Shown here piece by piece: positions 14,480-22,368 of a stretch of 25,487 bases of DNA. Under the pieces are notes generated by a model. The model did not search any database. It saw only the letters and a program-made list of their open reading frames with translations, and had not been told where the DNA came from. Origin of the DNA: Methanoregula sp. Lineage in GTDB: Archaea; Halobacteriota; Methanomicrobia; Methanomicrobiales; Methanospirillaceae. The position numbers and the translations under genes are program-made. Positions within the stretch are counted from its first letter, which is position 1, and the number at the start of each line of letters is the position of its first letter. The DNA is taken from NCBI GenBank assembly GCA_026394695.1, contig JAPKXT010000129.1, forward strand, positions 1-25,487, read 5' to 3'.

Positions 14480-16318
14480 TCATGGTTGGACCTGTGCTTC
14501 CGATATTTTACTGATGAGCGCTTCAAGTACCACATCGCGCATACCTTCAACGAATTTGATGCTGCCAACAACAAGGTGTCCGCCACCGCTGATACCGCCG
14601 CCGGGTATCTCATTTTTGAGCTCCCGTACCATACGGGGGATATTCATGAGCACGCCGCGTGAACGCAGCACCGCAAAGTCCGGACCAAATCCTATGGTCA
14701 CAACCGGTTTACCCGCATTCTGCCGGCAGAGCCGGTCATGTACTTCTCCTGATGTCTTGCCGGGCGGGGGGAAGGTGAACTTGTGGGCGTGGATCTCAAC
14801 ATCAATACAGAAAAGATGTGCATCATTTTTGAGCACCCGTGGAACCACATGAGGCATGCAGGCGCTCATCTGGTCTTCGATCATCGTATTGGCACCTTCA
14901 ACAAGAAGTGCCACAAGTTTTTTGTGCCGTTCGGGATTTCCGGTCAGGTTTAAGATATCCTTGATAATCTCCCTGCCGTCATTGAACCGGAGCCAGAACT
15001 GCTCGTAGTCAAGTGCAAGGGCAATATCCTTACATGCCGCTTCAGGGTACTGGTCACGGATAAGATCAAGGAAGAGGGCTCGTTCCGGGGCCTCGCTCCG
15101 GTCACCCACACCGGCCACTGCCGGCAGGTGGCGGATGATGGATTCGATATTCGGGTTGATCATCCGTGCGACCTCAGTACCGAGCATGCCCGCAGTAATC
15201 CCGAAATCTCCCCCGACATGATAGGGGTTGACATGTGCCTTGAGGTATTTATCGATGGTCGCATCAGGGTGGTGATGGTCGATCACAACAAAGGGAATAT
15301 CATACACGCTGGCGATCTTGTAGGCAGGTTCATCCTCTTCTGTAGAGCCATTGTCCGTGAGAAGCACCAGCGGCATCTTCTGCCCGAAGCGGATATGGTC
15401 CTTTAACGAAAAGTCGAGGTCACGGGTGATGTCTTCGATCTCATAGAATGGTGCTTTTGACGGGGCACGTTTGAAGAGGAAGTGGTCTGCATCAAAGTCA
15501 CCGCCGCTCTCCTTGATGAGCGAGACCACGGCCTGTTCTATCGCCACTGCTGAACAGATGCCATCCGCATCTGCATGATGGCGCAGGATAATCGGCTGGG
15601 ATGTGAAGACCGCTTTCCGTATAATTTTTGCGATCTTCTTCATCTCGGGGCGGAGTTTTTCCAAAACATCGCTTTTTACCAGCAGCGGAATATTTTCCGG
15701 TTCGGAACGAACATCCAGCGCTTTTTCTATCCTGATTTTTACTGCAGCCGCATCATCATCCGTGAGGACGGACAGTGAGTCAACTTCAATCTGCAACTGG
15801 TTGTTGCGCATCATGACTTCGCCGATGATCTTGACAATATTGTCCAGCTCGGCTTCAGGATAGGCCCGGACCCCGGCTTCAATAAATGCTGCCGCATTCT
15901 GGGTCCCGGTCTCGTCAACAATCGTAAAGATGGTAGGACCGCTTGTCTGTTTGATCTGCGAGATCTCCCCTTCAATTGCGACAGTCTTTCCAACTTTATC
16001 CCGCAGGTCAGCAATGCTTACCGTCGTGGACTTGCGGTCGACGGTCTGCACCTGGTATACCTGGAGTAAGACTTCTTCCAGATCGATATTACCATTCGGG
16101 CGGACCTGGCGGACCCTGACAAGAATCGGGTCCCGTTCCTTGTGTTCTGCCTTTATATTGCTCTTGTGGACAAGCCCCTTGATCCGGTCGTTGATCTGGG
16201 CAAACATCCCAAACGTTGCGAAACCCTGCACTTTTGCCTGGTAGGTCTTTCCTTCCTCAACATCGGAAAGGTCGCATCCTGCACCCAGCCGATAGACAAT
16301 TACCGTAGTATTTTCCAT
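14480..16318 (-). CDS. Archaeal RecJ-like DHH-DHHA1 nuclease with S1 and OB domains
   Basis: The 612-residue protein has an S1 RNA-binding domain (about 20-75; KTYQAKVQGFATFGMFAQI), an OB-fold (about 95-190; KVGKTVAIEGEISQI) and a DHH phosphoesterase domain. The metal-binding motifs are RHHADADGICSA, LLTDNGS, VIDHHHPD and GVGDRSE. A C-terminal DHHA1 domain ends in the glycine-rich GGGISGGGHLVVGS. This is the euryarchaeal RecJ-like architecture, expected to degrade single-stranded DNA or RNA or short oligonucleotides with Mn2+. All catalytic Asp/His motifs are intact. The start is ATG 16318 because GGTGA lies six bases upstream; a GTG four codons earlier has no such support. It is monocistronic, with nearly 700 bp of structured non-coding DNA upstream. 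DNA versus RNA preference cannot be told from sequence. Confidence 0.88.
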   Translation of the reverse strand: MENTTVIVYRLGAGCDLSDVEEGKTYQAKVQGFATFGMFAQINDRIKGLVHKSNIKAEHKERDPILVRVRQVRPNGNIDLEEVLLQVYQVQTVDRKSTTVSIADLRDKVGKTVAIEGEISQIKQTSGPTIFTIVDETGTQNAAAFIEAGVRAYPEAELDNIVKIIGEVMMRNNQLQIEVDSLSVLTDDDAAAVKIRIEKALDVRSEPENIPLLVKSDVLEKLRPEMKKIAKIIRKAVFTSQPIILRHHADADGICSAVAIEQAVVSLIKESGGDFDADHFLFKRAPSKAPFYEIEDITRDLDFSLKDHIRFGQKMPLVLLTDNGSTEEDEPAYKIASVYDIPFVVIDHHHPDATIDKYLKAHVNPYHVGGDFGITAGMLGTEVARMINPNIESIIRHLPAVAGVGDRSEAPERALFLDLIRDQYPEAACKDIALALDYEQFWLRFNDGREIIKDILNLTGNPERHKKLVALLVEGANTMIEDQMSACMPHVVPRVLKNDAHLFCIDVEIHAHKFTFPPPGKTSGEVHDRLCRQNAGKPVVTIGFGPDFAVLRSRGVLMNIPRMVRELKNEIPGGGISGGGHLVVGSIKFVEGMRDVVLEALISKISEAQVQP

Positions 16319-16513
16319 TGTTTTCACCACACACAGCGAAGCGTATCTGTTGCCTGCATTGTTGTTATTGTATCGTGCTGCACCATTGCATTACGAACAA
16401 GATGATTGTTCAATAGCTTTGGTGTGGTGACGTTTAAGTTCATGGTATCCGGCATACCCGTATACCGTATACTGCGGTGAAATTTTTTGGTGATTGCTCA
16501 TTGGGGTCATCAA

Positions 16514-16535
16514 ATTTTTTCACGCGTAAAAAAAT
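16514..16535. repeat. 22-bp palindrome centred on ACGCGT
   Basis: ATTTTTT-C-ACGCGT-A-AAAAAAT reads almost the same on both strands, with only the C/A pair breaking symmetry. It lies about 200 bp upstream of the DHH gene start and could be an operator or an MluI-like chance site inside opposing A/T tracts. Confidence 0.5.
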
Positions 16536-16586
16536 CCGCATGAAAATACAGGATTGATTAGGAAAATTTAGATTTTTTCATGAGAT

Positions 16587-16745
16587 TGGGCAATACAACG
16601 TTATCGCAATACAGGTATTGCCCAGACATTTTATCATAACTAAAATGGTAAACACCCTCTCATTACACGATACAAATGGATTGTTGTCAGATGTAATTTT
16701 CCAATGAGATTTCCCTCCCTGATGGGTCACTGCTGGGCAGGAGGG
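16587..16745. ncRNA. Candidate structured RNA: three stem-loops in series
   Basis: The first stem is TGGGCAATAC (16587-16596) with GTATTGCCCA (16615-16624), a perfect 10-bp pair. The second is TCTCATT (16658-16664) with AATGAGA (16703-16709). The third is CCCTCC (16713-16718) with GGAGGG (16740-16745), extendable by CTG/CAG past a bulge. I see no convincing TATA box or T-tract fixing a strand, so it may be an RNA, a long leader element or unrelated repeats. Confidence 0.3.
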
Positions 16746-16887
16746 TTAATGCAGATCGCCTTTTAGCTCATAGATTATTGAGATAATGATGTTTGATCCA
16801 TTACATTGCCTCATTCTTTTACCCGACTGAACACGCCTGAGGGGGCGTCCGTTTGAGGGGCGGCGGCGTTCAATAGTATTTGGGGGT

Positions 16888-16907
16888 ATGGGGGTATCAG
16901 CCCCCAT
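16888..16907. repeat. GC hairpin ATGGGGG-N6-CCCCCAT
   Basis: A perfect 7-bp stem with a 6-nt loop (TATCAG) lies 105 bp beyond the RNase Z stop codon. The surrounding TGGGGGTATGGGGGTAT is a short tandem repeat. It may be a transcript-end hairpin or a G-rich structural element. Confidence 0.5.
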
Positions 16908-16986
16908 GGTGTAACAGACAGGATTGAAACAGGTCTATCGATGCGTACTACCCTATATCGGAAAAAGAGAACGTAGGTTCAGAACT

Positions 16987-17002
16987 AAAAAAAACCCAAA
17001 AA
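16987..17002 (-). terminator. T-rich terminator after the RNase Z gene
   Basis: The minus strand reads T5-GGG-T8 starting about 10 bases after the RNase Z stop. It probably ends the five-gene transcript coming from 20719. Confidence 0.6.
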
Positions 17003-17012
17003 TATGAGATAC

Positions 17013-17957
17013 TTAAATTTCATCACGGAAGGTAATCTCGACGACATCAAGATCATTGGGTGCTATTATATTCCCTGAAAATTTTTTCTTTGCATCGCTG
17101 ACATGAACCTGTGCATCCGGGTAGCGCGAACTGGTATGGACAAGCGCAAGCGTCCGGGCATTCAGCACTGCAGCAGCTTCTCCCGCCTGTGCAGCGGTTG
17201 CATGGAAAAACTCTGAACCCCGCTCAGCTTCAGACTCATCGTACGTGGCATCATGGATCAGGAGGTCCGCATCATGGGCGATCTCCCGGATATGCATATG
17301 CACCGCCCGGGTATCCCCGGTATAGACAACCTTGCGGCCGGGTCGGGGGACCCCCATCACCTGTTCCGGGAGGATCTCACGGATATCATCACCAATTCCA
17401 ATCCTGATGCTCTCCCCCCGCTGGAGTCTTCCAAAGAGCGGGCCGGGCGGGACTCCGAGGGCGATCGCCTGATCGCGGTTGAACCGGCCCGGGCGGGAAT
17501 CTTCTTCCAGCACATAGCCAAGAGAGGGAAGACCATGTTTTACCGCAAAGGCCGTGATGGTATAGCCGTCAAACCGGACCCAGGAACCCGGTGCCAGCTC
17601 AACCGCCTCCAGGGAAAATTTGAGATTGAACCGTGCGACCTGTTTGAGGACCGCAACAAACTCATGCACCCATTCCGGGCCATAAATGGTGAGCGGTTCG
17701 GTCCGCCCGTTAAATGACATGGTCTGGACAAGACCAAAGAGGCCGAGAAAGTGGTCGGCATGCCAGTGAGAGATAAACACCGCATTCACCAGAAAACCAC
17801 ACCGCGAACGCATCATCTGCTGCTGGGCGCCTTCACCACAGTCAAAGAGAAGCGTATCAGAACCACGACGGAGCATGATGCAGGGCGGGTTGCGCTGGGG
17901 AGTCGGGAGTGCCCCGGCGGTCCCGAGGAAATAGACATGCAGGGTCTCACCGCTCAT
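17013..17957 (-). CDS. rnz: Ribonuclease Z (tRNA 3' processing)
   Basis: This endonuclease cuts precursor tRNAs at their 3' end, preparing them for CCA addition. The 314-residue length is standard for the short form of the family. The metallo-beta-lactamase signature SHWHADH (63-69, with His64, His66, Asp68 and His69) is intact. The N-terminal LGTAGALPTPQRNPP, the LLFDCGEGAQQQ strand, VVYTGDTR (metal-ligand Asp) and the closing LALVHTSSRYPD are all as expected. AGGAG lies nine bases before the ATG. The start overlaps the stop of the TIM-barrel gene as ATGA, so it is the last gene of a coupled operon. Confidence 0.95.
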   Translation of the reverse strand: MSGETLHVYFLGTAGALPTPQRNPPCIMLRRGSDTLLFDCGEGAQQQMMRSRCGFLVNAVFISHWHADHFLGLFGLVQTMSFNGRTEPLTIYGPEWVHEFVAVLKQVARFNLKFSLEAVELAPGSWVRFDGYTITAFAVKHGLPSLGYVLEEDSRPGRFNRDQAIALGVPPGPLFGRLQRGESIRIGIGDDIREILPEQVMGVPRPGRKVVYTGDTRAVHMHIREIAHDADLLIHDATYDESEAERGSEFFHATAAQAGEAAAVLNARTLALVHTSSRYPDAQVHVSDAKKKFSGNIIAPNDLDVVEITFRDEI

Positions 17958-18727
17958 ACAAAATATCTCCTGAATACCGCGAGACTTTTCCCTGCTTCTT
18001 CAATGGACCTGCCTTCTATAACAATCACACCATTATACTGTGCGGCAATGGTCTTCCCGACGACCGGCCAGTTAATTGATCCATCCCCGAGTGCAAGATG
18101 TTCATCAGACATGCCCCGGTTGTCATGAATGTGAACGTGATCCGCTTTTCCGGCATACCGTAAAAAATCCTCTACTTTTCCCATTGTATGTGCATGCCCG
18201 AAGTCAAAGGTCATACCGATCCCCTCGATTCCTTCTGTCATACCGATGAGTTCTTCGGGATCCCGGCAGAGGAATTCCCTGATACCGATCATATTTTCAA
18301 GACATGCAAGCACCGAATGCTCAACCGCACACTTCCCGATCTGTATGAGCGCTTCCTTCTGGAGATCCCAGGCCTTCCGGGGCAGGAGTTTTCCCACGGG
18401 GGACAGGTAACCGGGATGGATAGTCACCCGGTCAGTGAGTACCGACGCATGTTCGATACAGGTGCAGACCTGCCGTATCGATTCACGCCAGATCGGGTCG
18501 TTCAATGTAGCGAGGTTCAGGTCACCATACGGTGCATGTACCGTGACTCCCAGCCGCGTGGCCGCGATCACCTCCTGTATTTTTAAAAAGCAGTCAGGAT
18601 TTGTCAGCTGGTAATTCCCGTCGCCGACAATCTCCCACCCTGAATAGCCTGCCTCTTTTATGCCATAAACCCATGAAATATCATCCCATACCTTTGCAGA
18701 GGAAGAGAAATAGGGTTTTAGCGTCAT
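17954..18727 (-). CDS. TIM-barrel sugar isomerase/AP endonuclease-fold protein
   Basis: The 257-residue protein belongs to the xylose isomerase-like TIM-barrel superfamily, which includes endonuclease IV and sugar-phosphate or inositol epimerases. The metal-ligand positions of that fold are visible: His64 in VTVHAPYGDL, His in VTIHPGYLSP, Glu in ACLENM, Asp and His in TFDFGHAHTMG, HVHIHDNRG, and a final Glu in VIVIEGRS. It is shorter than typical endonuclease IV (about 280), and many archaeal members of this group have no known substrate, so a DNA repair role is possible but not assured. It overlaps its upstream and downstream neighbours by four bases each (ATGA), placing it inside a tightly coupled operon with tRNA- and nucleotide-related genes. 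Confidence 0.75.
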   Translation of the reverse strand: MTLKPYFSSSAKVWDDISWVYGIKEAGYSGWEIVGDGNYQLTNPDCFLKIQEVIAATRLGVTVHAPYGDLNLATLNDPIWRESIRQVCTCIEHASVLTDRVTIHPGYLSPVGKLLPRKAWDLQKEALIQIGKCAVEHSVLACLENMIGIREFLCRDPEELIGMTEGIEGIGMTFDFGHAHTMGKVEDFLRYAGKADHVHIHDNRGMSDEHLALGDGSINWPVVGKTIAAQYNGVIVIEGRSIEEAGKSLAVFRRYFV

Positions 18728-19272
18728 GAATCATGCTCCCGGGTTTTAAAGAAGGAATGTACCGCTGCACTAAACTCTGCAAGGGTCCCCTCATTGGAAA
18801 GGTGCACATCCGCATCGTTCAGTGCGTTACCCAGCCCCCAGCCCAGTTCACGCTCATCCCGCGTGTGGAGTTCATCAGCCGATGAAAAATCATCCGACCG
18901 GCCACGAGCCTTGATCCGTGCCAGCCGGATTTCAAACGATGAGTCTATGCTGATGAGCGTAAAACCGGGAAAAACCCTGCGGAACAAGGTCACTTCTGCA
19001 TCTCCCCGTATGCCGTCAACAAGTACGATCGGTGTAGTCTGACGCTGGATCTCCGGCACACAGAGTTGTGCGATCGCGTCCATGCCCCGCTTTGCACGAA
19101 GTCTGTTTGCTAGTGCACCAAGGTTTTTGTCCGTCGGGTCCATTCCCTCGCTATTTACCGCATTCCGGATCATATCTCCCATTACCACCACCGGAATGCC
19201 TCTCGCTGCTGCAATCTTTGAAAACTCACTTTTACCGCTTGCGGGAAGCCCGACGACGCCGATGACCTGCAT
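18724..19272 (-). CDS. UPF0200-family P-loop nucleoside-kinase-like protein
   Basis: The 182-residue protein starts MQVIGVVGLPASGKS, giving a Walker A loop GLPASGKS (8-15). VVVMGDMIRN, LVDGIRGDAEV (Walker B-like) and ARIKARGRSDD (lid region) follow. These match the archaeal UPF0200 family, related to dephospho-CoA and adenylate-type kinases; its substrate has not been settled. I chose ATG 19272 because GAGAGG lies about seven bases upstream and the P-loop then sits where it does in the family. An upstream ATG (19347) would lie deep inside the radical SAM gene. It overlaps that gene by 41 bases in another frame and the TIM-barrel gene by four. Confidence 0.82.
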   Translation of the reverse strand: MQVIGVVGLPASGKSEFSKIAAARGIPVVVMGDMIRNAVNSEGMDPTDKNLGALANRLRAKRGMDAIAQLCVPEIQRQTTPIVLVDGIRGDAEVTLFRRVFPGFTLISIDSSFEIRLARIKARGRSDDFSSADELHTRDERELGWGLGNALNDADVHLSNEGTLAEFSAAVHSFFKTREHDS

Positions 19273-20122
19273 ATGATACCTCTCCAGTTTCGCGTGTCCG
19301 AATACGTATAGGTTTATCCAATTTTTCAGCGATTTCTTTAATTTCATTCAGTTTTAGTGGTGGGTGCTCTTCCTGTTGTATTCGTTTGTTGTGAATATAT
19401 TCCCCATGGGTCATTTCAGATGCTGTATTCCGCAGTACCGGCATCTTATGCTCACCTTGCTGAAGGACCAGAGGGACGTCTCCAATTTTTTTGGAAATTT
19501 CCATGATATATTCCTGATTCTCATAAAAAATCGTAAAAACTACTTCAAATTCATCCAGCGCTTTCTTTTCGTATGCTTTTTTACAGATGCCAATTGATTT
19601 TAGCACAGTTCTCTCATAATTATCTTTAACTACCGGGTAATAACCGCCAATTGTACCGGAATATCCTTCCCAGGTTGTTTTATAATCAATTGCAATTTTA
19701 TCTGCCAATTCTTTCGATAGTAATGATTCAAGGGTATCAGGAAAAAAACCATTTGTTTGTATTCCGACTGCCAGGTTCAGTTTTTTCACATACTGTGCAA
19801 GAATGATCAATCCTTCCTTCTGCATGGTCGGTTCACCGCCGGAAAAAATAACCCCGCTGATAAATGGTAAGGAGGAATCTATCATCTCAAAAACTTCTTT
19901 GATTTCACGCCAATCCTCTCCTGCTTGTATTTCCTCATTCTGGCAGTAGGAGCAGCGGAGCGGACACCCCCGCAAAAAAACCGTACAGACCGATCTGCCC
20001 CGCCAGTCCACCGTTGAGAGAGGAACAAATCCACCGAAATTCAGTTTGATAGGATCACCGTGCCGGATTATTTTAGTACGGAGATTATTTGATGGTATTG
20101 AGCTGTTATTACAGAATATCAT
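19232..20122 (-). CDS. Radical SAM activase (anaerobic ribonucleotide reductase activating type)
   Basis: The 296-residue protein has the radical SAM cluster motif CPLRCSYC (CxxxCxxC) in VFLRGCPLRCSYCQN, preceded by NFGGFVPLSTVDWRGRSVCT, the usual opening of archaeal NrdG-like activases. FSGGEPTMQ supplies the SAM-binding GGE. It probably makes the glycyl radical on the anaerobic ribonucleotide reductase, although the reductase is not in this window. About 25 residues precede the usual family start; no better internal start codon is visible. The gene looks more A/T-rich than its neighbours. Its C-terminus runs 41 bases into the next gene and ends in an arginine-rich tail (GHRRRRASRKR) that may be a by-product of that overlap. 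It follows the cyclo-ligase gene by 12 bp. Confidence 0.8.
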   Translation of the reverse strand: MIFCNNSSIPSNNLRTKIIRHGDPIKLNFGGFVPLSTVDWRGRSVCTVFLRGCPLRCSYCQNEEIQAGEDWREIKEVFEMIDSSLPFISGVIFSGGEPTMQKEGLIILAQYVKKLNLAVGIQTNGFFPDTLESLLSKELADKIAIDYKTTWEGYSGTIGGYYPVVKDNYERTVLKSIGICKKAYEKKALDEFEVVFTIFYENQEYIMEISKKIGDVPLVLQQGEHKMPVLRNTASEMTHGEYIHNKRIQQEEHPPLKLNEIKEIAEKLDKPIRIRTRETGEVSYAGHRRRRASRKR

Positions 20123-20134
20123 GAATATGTCTGC

Positions 20135-20719
20135 TTACCGGCACCCGCAGTGAATGATACTGGTATCCGTTACGATTATATCCATGCCGGCATCGGTTGG
20201 ATCGGCCGGGATCTCCTTACATTCCTGACAGGCAAACGCAAGCCCGATCCTCGTGAGGTGGGGATGTGATGAGAGGAACCGGTCATAATAGCCGGAGCCA
20301 TAGCCGAGACGGTTTCCTTTTTTATCAAATGCAAGCATGGGGATGATCACCGCTTTCACATCCGATGCCCGTGCCGGCAGTTCATGGCCGACAGGTTCGG
20401 GCACGTGAAATGTGCTTTCCTGTAAAACCGAGGGGTCGTCAAGGTACGAGAGGCGCAGCGTTTTTGTGTCTTTCTCGATGATCGGGACGACAACGGTTTT
20501 TCCCTGTGCGATTAGCAGTCCGATAAGCGCCTGTGTATTTACTTCGGGCGGTTTTGATGCATAGACCATAAGCGGGTTTGTCCCGTCAAGCACCTCCAGC
20601 ACATTCCTGCAGATGCGCCCGCTTTTCTCTAAAATCTCTACCGGTGAAAGGGAGGATCTCAGCGCGCGGGCATGATCCCGCAGCATTTTTTTATCTGTAG
20701 GGGGGGAAACATCCGGCAT
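20135..20719 (-). CDS. 5-formyltetrahydrofolate cyclo-ligase family protein
   Basis: The family makes 5,10-methenyl-THF from 5-formyl-THF with ATP. Methanogens use tetrahydromethanopterin, so the archaeal substrate may be a related pterin or differ altogether. From ATG 20719 the protein has 194 residues, the family norm. Visible features are the basic N-terminal helix (LRDHARALRSSL), LMVYASKPPEV, VIIPMLAFDKKGNRLGYGSG followed by YYDRF (the family signature loop) and GLAFACQE. A GTG at 20776 would add 19 atypical residues, and the ATG at the eleventh codon would give 183 residues; none has a clear ribosome binding site. It begins a run of five same-strand genes ending with RNase Z. Confidence 0.82.
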   Translation of the reverse strand: MPDVSPPTDKKMLRDHARALRSSLSPVEILEKSGRICRNVLEVLDGTNPLMVYASKPPEVNTQALIGLLIAQGKTVVVPIIEKDTKTLRLSYLDDPSVLQESTFHVPEPVGHELPARASDVKAVIIPMLAFDKKGNRLGYGSGYYDRFLSSHPHLTRIGLAFACQECKEIPADPTDAGMDIIVTDTSIIHCGCR

Positions 20720-20806
20720 GATATCAGTACTACTATTGGACGCATCTATCCAATAATCCTGATGTTGTCCCTTCACGGCAGGAAGAATACTGCGTGATAG
20801 TGTGAT

Positions 20807-20823
20807 AAAAATGTGATAAAAAA
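20807..20823 (-). terminator. T-rich terminator after thiC
   Basis: On the minus strand T6 (20818-20823) and T5 (20807-20811), within a twice-repeated GTGATAAAAA on the plus strand, follow the thiC stop by 13 bases. It separates thiC from the cyclo-ligase operon. Confidence 0.55.
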
Positions 20824-20836
20824 GGGATATGAAAGG

Positions 20837-22114
20837 TCAGAACTTAAAATACCGGTTTACAATCTTGATTGCACAGTAATCCCCGCACATTGTGCACCCG
20901 TCAGTATCGGCAGGCATCCGCTCCTTGCGTATAGCACGTGCCCGGGCAGGATTTATGGCCACGGCAAACTGGCGCTCCCAGTCAAGATCACGGCGTGCAT
21001 GTCCAATTTCAAGATCCGCGCTGCGGGTCTTTTTCAGTTTTATCATATCACCGACATGGGCAGCGATCCTTGAGCTGATAACTCCTTCATAGACTTCCTC
21101 TGGAGTCGGGAGTGCAAGATGCTCTGCAGGGGTCACATAACAGATGAAATCCGCACCTAATGATGATGAGATCGCTGCGCCGATAGCGGCGACACGGTCA
21201 TCATAACCGGGTGCAATGTCCGTTACAATTGGCCCGAGCATGTAAAACGGTTTATTGTTCGTGACGCGTTTCATGAGCGTGACATTTGCGGCGATCTCAT
21301 CGATAGGAACATGTCCCGGCCCTTCTACAATCACCTGGACACCCTCATTATGTGCTTTATCAGCAAGTTCGGCGTTGATAAGAAGTTCCTGAACGGCAGC
21401 CCGATCGGTAGCATCGTGAATCGCGCCTGCCCTCATTCCGTTGCCCATCGAGAGGGTGACCTCATGCTCCTTCATGATCTCGAGCAGGTAATCGAATTCA
21501 GAATAGAGGGGATTTTCTTTTTCATTATGGAGCATCCATGCGGTCATGAATGCACCTCCACGGGATACAAGTCCTGCATGCCGTCCCTGGTTCCGTAGAC
21601 GTTTGACCGTTTCCCAGTTGATACCGGTATGGATGGCCATGAAGTTAGTCCCGAGTTTTGCCTGTTCTGCAGTGATCCGGAACAGGTCATCTTCCTTCAT
21701 GTTGACGACTGCACCATCTTTTTGGGCTGCTTCGATGAATGCCTGGTACAGAGGCACACACCCTACAGAAAGTTGTGTATTGGCTATTACCTGCTTACGG
21801 ATCTCGATAAAGTCTCCACCCGTCGAGAGTTCAATCAGGGTATCAGCACCGGCAAGCTCTGCCTGCCGTGCTTTTTCAAGTTCCATGGGGATGTCAACAA
21901 TATCTGTTGATGTACCAATGGATGCATTCACCTTGGTACGCAGCCCTTCGCCAATACCGCATATTTTGACTTTCCTGTACGGGGAAACGGGGATGACAAT
22001 GTGTCCTTCTGCCACCCCGCGCCTGACGAAATCTTCAGTGACTCCTTCACGGGCTGCGACGAACTTCATCTCTTCCGTGACGATGCCACTCCTGGCATCT
22101 GTGACAATACTCAT
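20837..22114 (-). CDS. thiC: Phosphomethylpyrimidine synthase ThiC
   Basis: ThiC is a radical SAM enzyme that converts aminoimidazole ribotide to the hydroxymethylpyrimidine phosphate of thiamine. The protein has 425 residues, the short form without the extra N-terminal domain seen in many bacteria. Family motifs include GAD..IELSTGGDF, MAIHTGINWETV, SRGGAF, LSMGNGMRAGAIHDA, VEGPGHVPIDEI and MLGPIVTDIAPGYD. The C-terminal cluster motif reads CTMCGDYC, that is Cys-x2-Cys-x3-Cys. ATG 22114 is preferred; a GTG three codons earlier is possible and neither has a Shine-Dalgarno sequence. I looked for a TPP riboswitch upstream and saw none. It is divergent from the Cdc48-like gene and probably monocistronic. 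Confidence 0.94.
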   Translation of the reverse strand: MSIVTDARSGIVTEEMKFVAAREGVTEDFVRRGVAEGHIVIPVSPYRKVKICGIGEGLRTKVNASIGTSTDIVDIPMELEKARQAELAGADTLIELSTGGDFIEIRKQVIANTQLSVGCVPLYQAFIEAAQKDGAVVNMKEDDLFRITAEQAKLGTNFMAIHTGINWETVKRLRNQGRHAGLVSRGGAFMTAWMLHNEKENPLYSEFDYLLEIMKEHEVTLSMGNGMRAGAIHDATDRAAVQELLINAELADKAHNEGVQVIVEGPGHVPIDEIAANVTLMKRVTNNKPFYMLGPIVTDIAPGYDDRVAAIGAAISSSLGADFICYVTPAEHLALPTPEEVYEGVISSRIAAHVGDMIKLKKTRSADLEIGHARRDLDWERQFAVAINPARARAIRKERMPADTDGCTMCGDYCAIKIVNRYFKF

Positions 22115-22307
22115 ACCATACACGTTGCGGTAAAGACCAGATAAAGACTCGGTTTTTCAATTCTGGACTAAATCTGGCTTGTTAAGTAAACAAGTAAAGT
22201 TGATTTGAATTAAGAAAAAATTTTTTGAGTTTTGTAATTGTATCATACTTTCACAGATTGACCGAGAGGTTCAGGAAAGGCAGGAGGATGGCTTTGGACT
22301 CAAGAAC

Positions 22308-22343
22308 TATAATAAATAGAATTGTGCACTAACTTACGGTAAA
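22308..22343 (+). promoter_or_regulatory. TATA box plus CTAAC-N5-GTAAA operator of the Cdc48-like gene
   Basis: TATAATAAATA (22308-22318) runs into TAGAATT, followed by CTAAC (22329-22333), a 5-nt spacer TTACG and GTAAA (22339-22343). The same arrangement at the same spacing precedes clpB. The element sits where transcription should start, a position expected for a repressor site, and resembles the Archaeoglobus HSR1 heat-shock operator CTAAC-N5-GTTAG. Confidence 0.6.
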
Positions 22344-22368
22344 TCTAAAATAATCAGGATAGTATGCA

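Larger units (their letters stand above)
16319..17012. other. Gene-free interval with several inverted repeats
   Basis: No credible coding frame is seen. The interval contains a near-perfect 22-bp palindrome (16514-16535), three stem-loops in series (16587-16745), a GC hairpin (16888-16907) and the terminator of the RNase Z operon. It is A/T-rich on the left and G/C-rich near 16840-16910. Confidence 0.55.

Noticed and set aside
22288..22332. 14-codon frame preceded by AGGAGG upstream of the Cdc48-like gene
   Set aside because: The purine run directly abuts the ATG, the frame crosses the TATA box, and the stop falls in the operator; likely chance.
22115..22368. Possible TPP riboswitch upstream of thiC
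   Set aside because: None of the conserved TPP aptamer segments is visible on the thiC coding strand.
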